Source of the DNA: Candidatus Methanarcanum hacksteinii
Lineage (GTDB): Archaea > Thermoplasmatota > Thermoplasmata > Methanomassiliicoccales > Methanomethylophilaceae
Reading direction: 5' to 3'
Length of the DNA stretch: 64,000 nt
Assembly (NCBI GenBank): GCA_006954405.1
Contig: LVVQ01000001.1
Span: 806,001 to 870,000 of the forward strand
Position numbers and translations under genes: made by a program. Positions 59,118-64,000 of the stretch are shown here, in pieces (within the stretch, counting starts at the first letter, position 1; each line of letters opens with the position of its first letter). Under the pieces are notes generated by a model. It saw only the letters and a program-made list of their open reading frames with translations, had not been told where the DNA came from and did not search any database.

Positions 59118-60332
59118 ATGAGTAATCACAAAGTGGTATGTTGGGATTGCGGATGTGATGTTGATGACCCGTTCACCAACATCTGCCCGAGATGTGGTGG
59201 CCTCTTGACCGTCAAGATGGATCTCGAGAAGGTGAAGGAGAAGAAACCTACCGATCTTGCGAAGGAACCAATCGGTGTATGGAGATACGCTGATTTCCTT
59301 CCTGTGGACAAGAAACATGCAGTATCCATCAAAGAGGGCGGAACGCCTCTCTATTCAACCAAGGCATTGGGTGCAGAGATCGGTATCCCCGATCTGTTCG
59401 TCAAATACGAGGGTGCGAACCCTACAGGTTCATTCAAGGACAGGGGCATGACCGTTGGAGTATCCCATGCTGTGGAGCTAGGTGTCCCTACCGTCGGTTG
59501 CGCATCGACCGGAAATACTTCCGCATCACTCGCAGCATACGCCGCGAAAGCAGGACTGAAATGTGCTGTCTTCCTCCCATCTGGAAAGGTCGCGGCAGGT
59601 AAACTCGCACAGGCCATGTTCTTCGGAGCTAAGGTCCTTTCGATCGATGGTAACTTCGATGATGCACTCGCGTTGGCAAGGAAGATGGCAGAAGAGAGGA
59701 AGATCTACCTCCTGAACAGTATCAACCCATTCAGGCCTGAGGGTCAGAAATCAGTATTGTTCGAGATAATGGATCAGCTCCAGTATGATGTTCCTGACAG
59801 GATCATCCTTCCTGTTGGAAATGCAGCGAACATATGGGCCATCTACAAGGCCATCACCGAACTGAAAGAGGTCGGTTGGATCGACAAGATGCCGATGCTC
59901 ACAGGAATACAGGCAGAAGGTGCATCACCAATCGCATCAGCATTCGCTGCCAAGACGAATGATTTCGTCGCAGAGGAGAATCCCGAGACGATCGCTACGG
60001 CCATAAGGATTGGAAACCCAATCAGCGGAAGGAAGGCTCTCAAAGCCATCTATGACACTGGAGGATATTCGACCACAGTGACGGATGCGGAGATCATCGC
60101 AGCACAGAAACTCCTTGGAAGGAGAGAGGGTGTTTGTGTTGAGCCTGCATCTGCAGCTTCCGTAGCAGGTGCTAAGAAGTTGCGTGAGATGGGAATCATC
60201 GACAGGGATGAGAAGGTTGTTTGTATCTGTACGGGTAACGGTCTGAAGGACCCCGACACGATCATCAACAACTGTGAGCCTATAATCAAATGTGCGAACA
60301 GTGTCGAAGCTGTTGAGAATATTCTCAATTGA
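59118..60332 (+). CDS. thrC: Threonine synthase
   Basis: A 404-residue PLP enzyme that turns O-phosphohomoserine into threonine. An N-terminal zinc-ribbon-like segment (VVCWDCGCDVDDPFTNICPR CGG) precedes the catalytic domain with the PLP lysine in NPTGSFKDRGMTVGV and the phosphate-binding loop GCASTGNTSASLA. C-terminal part: GREGVCVEPASAASVAG-like (RREGVCVEPASAASVAG). It starts right after thrB and its 3' end overlaps the convergent hel308 by 8 nt. Confidence 0.96.
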   Translation: MSNHKVVCWDCGCDVDDPFTNICPRCGGLLTVKMDLEKVKEKKPTDLAKEPIGVWRYADFLPVDKKHAVSIKEGGTPLYSTKALGAEIGIPDLFVKYEGANPTGSFKDRGMTVGVSHAVELGVPTVGCASTGNTSASLAAYAAKAGLKCAVFLPSGKVAAGKLAQAMFFGAKVLSIDGNFDDALALARKMAEERKIYLLNSINPFRPEGQKSVLFEIMDQLQYDVPDRIILPVGNAANIWAIYKAITELKEVGWIDKMPMLTGIQAEGASPIASAFAAKTNDFVAEENPETIATAIRIGNPISGRKALKAIYDTGGYSTTVTDAEIIAAQKLLGRREGVCVEPASAASVAGAKKLREMGIIDRDEKVVCICTGNGLKDPDTIINNCEPIIKCANSVEAVENILN

Positions 60333-62538
60333 AATCGAAGAGACTCGACTGCTTCGGCTCGGCCGGAGCGGTCAACTCTTCATCTTCTTCTATCGATGTC
60401 GGAGCGGATGTGTATACATCATCTTTCTGTCCGACCTCTTCTTTGAGTTTATGCGCCAATGCGTTGCCTATACTAGGTATCGCGGCCAGGGCATTGACAT
60501 CTATCCTCGCGATATCGTCTCTTGTCTTCACCATGTGATCATACAATGATCTGGCTCTTGCTCTTCCAACACCCCTCATCGATACGAGTTCTATCAGTTC
60601 GGATCTTATGCCGTATCTAACTCTTGTCAACATCTCGCGGAGTCTTTTGACGACACTCGGTTTGAACAGAACAGCGATCTCGCTCATCGCATACAGCAAC
60701 CAATCCATCATATCGACCCTCGACCTTATGTCTCCAGGCCCTATTCCGAATGAATCCGTAATCACGTCCTCGCTCATCTCTCCGATCCAATCTTGGATGA
60801 GGCAAGCCGTTTTCAAATCGCTCAGGAAATATTCGTAGGAATAATCCATGTCATCGGGTACATCAACAAGCATATCATCCTCGAATTCCCTGATGGTGGC
60901 AGCAAGGAAATCTTGATCCTTTTTCTTCGGATATAGACCAAGGACATCCGGTGTCGATGCCACAGCATGCAATATCGGAAGATCGAGCGTATCCTCATCC
61001 ATCTTCTCCACAGCATCTCTCAGGATGACCGCTGATTTCGGATCGATGTATAGATCCGAGACCCTCTTTCCGAATGGTAGTGCTAGGATATCATCATCCC
61101 TTCTCTCGACCATCTTATTCTCACAAAGGAAATCGACTATGTTCTCCACTGCGGATTCTATTCCGTACAGCGAGGATTCACTTCCATAGAACGTATCCCT
61201 CATGAATTCAACGATATCGTCAATGTTGGATACATCGCCTGTAGCTATCAATCCAAGTATATGATTCCTCAACACGGTCTCGTTACCGAGTTTAGACATT
61301 ATCGCTTCCGTATCGCACATCACATAGTTGTCCATGAGATTCTCGTAATCATCATATGATTTGGCGATCAGTATCGCTTCGCCGTACGGATCGTATCCCG
61401 GTCTTCCTGCACGTCCACACATCTGTTTTATCTCCATGACGGAGATAGGCGTGTTACCGGAGTTCGCTTCGAAACGTTTCGTATCCCTGACGATGACGCG
61501 TCTTGCAGGCAGATTGATGCCTGCTGCCAATGTCGGTGTCGCTACGATGCATTTGATGTTCCCGTTACGGAAGTTCTCCTCAACGTAACGTCTCTGTTTG
61601 AAGGTGAGGCCGGCATTGTGGAATGCCATGCCATCCTTGATGCATTCGGACAGTTTTCTTCCGAGGGATGTTGTATCGGAATCTCCCTCAATCGTCGAGA
61701 TCTCTTCATTCGAGAGTTCTCTTTTCGCGTACTTTCTCATCTTCGGAGAGTATTTCACCGCCAATGATTCCGTGGAACGTCTCGCATTGACGAATATGAT
61801 GCATTGCCCTCCATTCTGTATGCTCTGCTCTAGCAATGCCCATATCTCGTCCTTGCCCGCCTCTATATCGAATGAACGACCGTCCTCGAACGTCACTTCG
61901 TCGTCGTAATAGACTCCTTCATGCAGAGGTATCGGACGCCAATCCATCTTCACGAGTTCGGCATCCAACCACATGGCTAGGTCGTTAGCGTTGGTGATGG
62001 TTGCGGATAATGCTATTATCTGAACATCATTGCGTTTTCTCTTGATCTTGGTCAATGTGACCTCAAGGGTCGGACCCCTGGAAGGGTCATGGATCAGATG
62101 GATCTCATCCGCGATGACCAATCCGATCTCATCGATTATGCTGCTCCCATGTCTGATGAGGGAATCCGCCTTCTCCGATGTAGCTACGATGAAATCTGCA
62201 TCCTTCAGCCATCTATCGTCAGAATCCAGATCGCCGATGCTCAATGATGTCTTGAATCCAAGATGTGCGAAGCGATCCATATCATCCTTCTTCTCGGATG
62301 CAAGGGCCTTGAGCGGTACGATGTACAGTACTTTCTTCTTCTTTTCGAGTATGGTCTTCAGAGCGGCGGTGTATCCTATCAACGATTTTCCGCTGGCCGT
62401 GGGCACAGCTACGACTAGATTCCTCCCTTCCAGTGCGATAGGTATGGCCTTTTCCTGCGGAGGGTGTAGTGTGTGATATCCGCATTCCTCCAGAGCGGTT
62501 ATCGCCTCATCTGGAAGATCCAACTCATTGACTCTCAT
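60325..62538 (-). CDS. hel308: Hel308 DNA helicase
   Basis: A 737-residue Ski2-like superfamily 2 helicase that unwinds lagging strands at stalled forks. ATG 62538 gives the family start MRVNELDLPDEAITALEECG. Walker A is VPTASGKSL (residues 45-53), motif II DEIH (144-147), SAT in IALSATITNAND, motif VI QMCGRAGRPGYD, and the C-terminal helix-hairpin-helix SMRGVGRARARSLYDHM. The protein ends with a PCNA-binding peptide (QSSLFDF), after an acidic linker. Its start overlaps no gene; the flavoprotein ends 15 nt upstream. Confidence 0.96.
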   Translation of the reverse strand: MRVNELDLPDEAITALEECGYHTLHPPQEKAIPIALEGRNLVVAVPTASGKSLIGYTAALKTILEKKKKVLYIVPLKALASEKKDDMDRFAHLGFKTSLSIGDLDSDDRWLKDADFIVATSEKADSLIRHGSSIIDEIGLVIADEIHLIHDPSRGPTLEVTLTKIKRKRNDVQIIALSATITNANDLAMWLDAELVKMDWRPIPLHEGVYYDDEVTFEDGRSFDIEAGKDEIWALLEQSIQNGGQCIIFVNARRSTESLAVKYSPKMRKYAKRELSNEEISTIEGDSDTTSLGRKLSECIKDGMAFHNAGLTFKQRRYVEENFRNGNIKCIVATPTLAAGINLPARRVIVRDTKRFEANSGNTPISVMEIKQMCGRAGRPGYDPYGEAILIAKSYDDYENLMDNYVMCDTEAIMSKLGNETVLRNHILGLIATGDVSNIDDIVEFMRDTFYGSESSLYGIESAVENIVDFLCENKMVERRDDDILALPFGKRVSDLYIDPKSAVILRDAVEKMDEDTLDLPILHAVASTPDVLGLYPKKKDQDFLAATIREFEDDMLVDVPDDMDYSYEYFLSDLKTACLIQDWIGEMSEDVITDSFGIGPGDIRSRVDMMDWLLYAMSEIAVLFKPSVVKRLREMLTRVRYGIRSELIELVSMRGVGRARARSLYDHMVKTRDDIARIDVNALAAIPSIGNALAHKLKEEVGQKDDVYTSAPTSIEEDEELTAPAEPKQSSLFDFN

Positions 62539-62552
62539 ATATCGGCCGCCGA

Positions 62553-63173
62553 TCAGCGAATGAAGTTCGTGAGTGTCGTAGGTTCCCTTTCCGGTTTGAC
62601 GATACCGTTCTTCTTGCCGAGGTCGATGCATTTCAGCAACCAGGCCATGTTCCTGCCCAATGTGCGCATGGTCTGCATCCCTTCCACATCCTGTACGACC
62701 TCTTCTTTGTTACCGCCATGTACCTGGTTCCAATATTGTGATGTCACGATTGGCATATCATTGATGGCGAAGTACTTGTTCAAACGGTCGAAAGCCGCAC
62801 TCGCTCCTCCTCTCCTGCACGAAACTACGCATGCCGCTGGTTTGCCTCTGAGCATCGCACCGTATGCGTAGAACAGTCTGTCCATGAATGCCTGTAGCTG
62901 TCCCGATGGGCCGGCGTAGTAAACAGGTGAACCGAAAATGAATCCATCATAGAGTTCCAATCTGGAACCGATATCATGGACGGGATCGTTATCGATTATG
63001 CAACGTCCTGTCTTCTTGCATGATTTGCATGCGCTGCAACCAGCTATCGTCCTGTTGCCGATGGTTATGATCTCAGTCCCTATGCCTTCCGCTTCGAGTG
63101 CGTCAGCGACCTCTTTCAATGCGGTGTATGTGCATTCCTTCCTCGGGCTTCCATTGATCAACAATACCTTCAT
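62553..63173 (-). CDS. Flavodoxin-like iron-sulfur flavoprotein
   Basis: A 206-residue protein of the NADPH-dependent FMN reductase family. The FMN loop is MKVLLINGSPRKECTYTALK; CSACKSCKKTGRCIIDNDP is the four-Cys motif of archaeal iron-sulfur flavoproteins; IFGSPVYYAGPSGQLQAFMD and VVSCRRGGASAAFDRL complete the flavin site. The electron donor and acceptor are unknown. It ends 15 nt upstream of hel308 and is probably co-transcribed. It is related to the gene at 36391. Confidence 0.9.
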   Translation of the reverse strand: MKVLLINGSPRKECTYTALKEVADALEAEGIGTEIITIGNRTIAGCSACKSCKKTGRCIIDNDPVHDIGSRLELYDGFIFGSPVYYAGPSGQLQAFMDRLFYAYGAMLRGKPAACVVSCRRGGASAAFDRLNKYFAINDMPIVTSQYWNQVHGGNKEEVVQDVEGMQTMRTLGRNMAWLLKCIDLGKKNGIVKPEREPTTLTNFIR

Positions 63174-63252
63174 GTTCTGACCATAAGTGTCGCGTGTTTA
63201 TTACGTCTTTCCACGGAAGTATGGAAGTATTTAGGATGACGAACCCAAAATA

Positions 63253-63266
63253 TCGTTATATAACGA
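63253..63266 (+). promoter_or_regulatory. Palindromic TATA box of the geranylgeranyl reductase gene
   Basis: TCGTTATATAACGA is a perfect 14-bp palindrome whose centre is the TATA box (63256-63263), 21-28 nt before ATG 63284. The symmetric flanks may also bind a regulator. Confidence 0.55.
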
Positions 63267-63283
63267 ACCATAGATTACATGGC

Positions 63284-64000
63284 ATGAAGGACAGGTACGA
63301 CATCGTGGTAGTAGGTGCTGGTCCAGCAGGTTCGATGGCCGCTAAACATGCAGCACTCGTTGGAGCGGACGTTCTTCTCATAGAGAAGAAGGCTGAGATC
63401 GGAGCCCCGCTCAGGTGTGCCGAGGGTGTTTCAAAGAGGAGGCTCAAAGAGGTCTGTATCGAACCCGATCCTATGTGGATCTCTTCTGAGATACGCGGGA
63501 CAATCATGCGTACCGTTGGTGGGAGTTACCTCAAGGTGGATGAGAGTTGGAAGGATGGGGAGGTAGGTTACGTACTGAATCGTCATCTCTTTGATAAATT
63601 CGTAGCAGAACAAGCTGCCGAGGCTGGTGCGGATGTTGTAGTACGTGCTGCGTGCACAGGCGTGATACGCGACAACAGTGGTAAGATTTCTGGTGTAAGG
63701 GTAACTCACATGGGCGAAACGAAGGAGATAGGTTGCGATTGCATAGTGGCTGCTGATGGTTTCGAATCCCAGGTGGCTAGATGGGCAGGCATCGATACCT
63801 CACTATCTCTCAACGACATCGATTCCTGCATACAATACACCATGGTCGATGTCGATATCGTACAGGATTACTGCGAATTCATTCTTGGTTCAGTATCACC
63901 TGGAGGATACGTTTGGATATTCCCCAAAGGAAAGCATTCTGCTAACGTAGGACTGGGCATCCAAGGTACCAAGATAGAGCCTGGAAGAGGTCCGAAATAT
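63284..64000 (+). CDS. Geranylgeranyl reductase family protein (3' end outside window)
   Basis: The first 239 codons of a FAD-dependent reductase. The FAD-binding Rossmann motif is VVVGAGPAGSMAAKHAA (residues 8-24), followed by IEKKAEIGAPLRCAEGVSKR, the family's R-C-A-E-G box, and the second FAD motif CIVAADGFESQVARWAGI, then GGYVWIFPKGKHSANVGLGI. In archaea this family saturates the geranylgeranyl chains of membrane lipids. ATG 63284 is placed by the TATA box; an ATG at 63279 is closed by a stop at once. No stop is reached in the window. Confidence 0.92.
   Translation, partial: MKDRYDIVVVGAGPAGSMAAKHAALVGADVLLIEKKAEIGAPLRCAEGVSKRRLKEVCIEPDPMWISSEIRGTIMRTVGGSYLKVDESWKDGEVGYVLNRHLFDKFVAEQAAEAGADVVVRAACTGVIRDNSGKISGVRVTHMGETKEIGCDCIVAADGFESQVARWAGIDTSLSLNDIDSCIQYTMVDVDIVQDYCEFILGSVSPGGYVWIFPKGKHSANVGLGIQGTKIEPGRGPKY

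Noticed and set aside
1..64000. CRISPR arrays
   Set aside because: No regular series of identical 24-40 bp repeats with spacers was seen on reading; only isolated pairs of short repeats.

Overview
The window looks like chromosomal DNA from a methanogenic archaeon of the Thermoplasmatota, most probably the order Methanomassiliicoccales. The support is a full archaeal information-processing set (SRP54, RfcL, Hel308, TrmY, TYW1/Taw1, KEOPS Cgi121, a non-discriminating type AspS), an archaeal HMG-CoA synthase/thiolase/DUF35 cluster, a geranylgeranyl-reductase-type gene for archaeal lipids, and a tetrapyrrole-precursor operon suited to F430 and corrinoid synthesis. Many genes have a TATA box 21-34 nt before the ATG and no leader. 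Inside operons, ATGA stop/start overlaps are the rule. Several genes look bacterial in origin (htpG, acnA, PIN toxin pair). The order-level assignment is an inference; no rRNA or methanogenesis gene is present.

Layout. 1-2609 (minus): srp54-trmY-Zn-ribbon protein-coaD operon. 2610-2868 holds a candidate small RNA with its own promoter and a terminator. 2869-3837: coiled-coil protein. 4128-6088: purB with a small membrane protein, then a flavin-binding protein. 6188-8045: a degraded island made of tRNA-Ala(CGC), an integrase C-terminal fragment, a PIN/partner pair with a frameshift, and broken reading frames. 8051-14538: seven-gene tetrapyrrole operon (precorrin-2 dehydrogenase, hemA, hemB, hemL, hemC, SUMT, hemD). 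14667-18863: accessory segment with a DUF4143 ATPase and a three-gene HTH / NYN-nuclease / coiled-coil operon. 19074-23407: methyltransferase divergent from a FecBCD-like metal or metal-complex importer. 23410-47000: mostly housekeeping singletons and short operons (pyridoxal kinase, YgiQ radical SAM, aspS, trmO, sfsA, HxlR regulators, rfcL, taw1, htpG, alanine symporter, dus). 47215-50171: a broken adhesin-like gene meets, tail to tail, a chimeric helicase ORF whose last ~95 residues resemble an internal piece of type ISP restriction-modification enzymes. 50597-50669: tRNA-Pro(CGG). 50737-53364: acnA. 54164-57486: mevalonate-entry operon with its own XRE regulator. 57528-64000: cgi121, thrB-thrC, hel308, a flavodoxin-like protein, and the start of a geranylgeranyl reductase.

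How they work together. The tetrapyrrole operon takes glutamyl-tRNA to sirohydrochlorin, the branch point to F430 and B12. The mevalonate cluster and the terminal reductase are the entry and exit steps of isoprenoid membrane-lipid synthesis. TrmY, TYW1, TrmO, Dus and Cgi121 all modify tRNA. The most unusual parts are the compact candidate small RNA at 2691-2750, the HTH/NYN/coiled-coil operon with its TTTACA/TGTAAA operator cluster, the three-way chimera at 48.1-48.4 kb, the nitrilase-fold protein lacking its nucleophile, and a set of clear inverted-repeat operators. All functional names rest on reading the protein sequences by eye, not on database searches.
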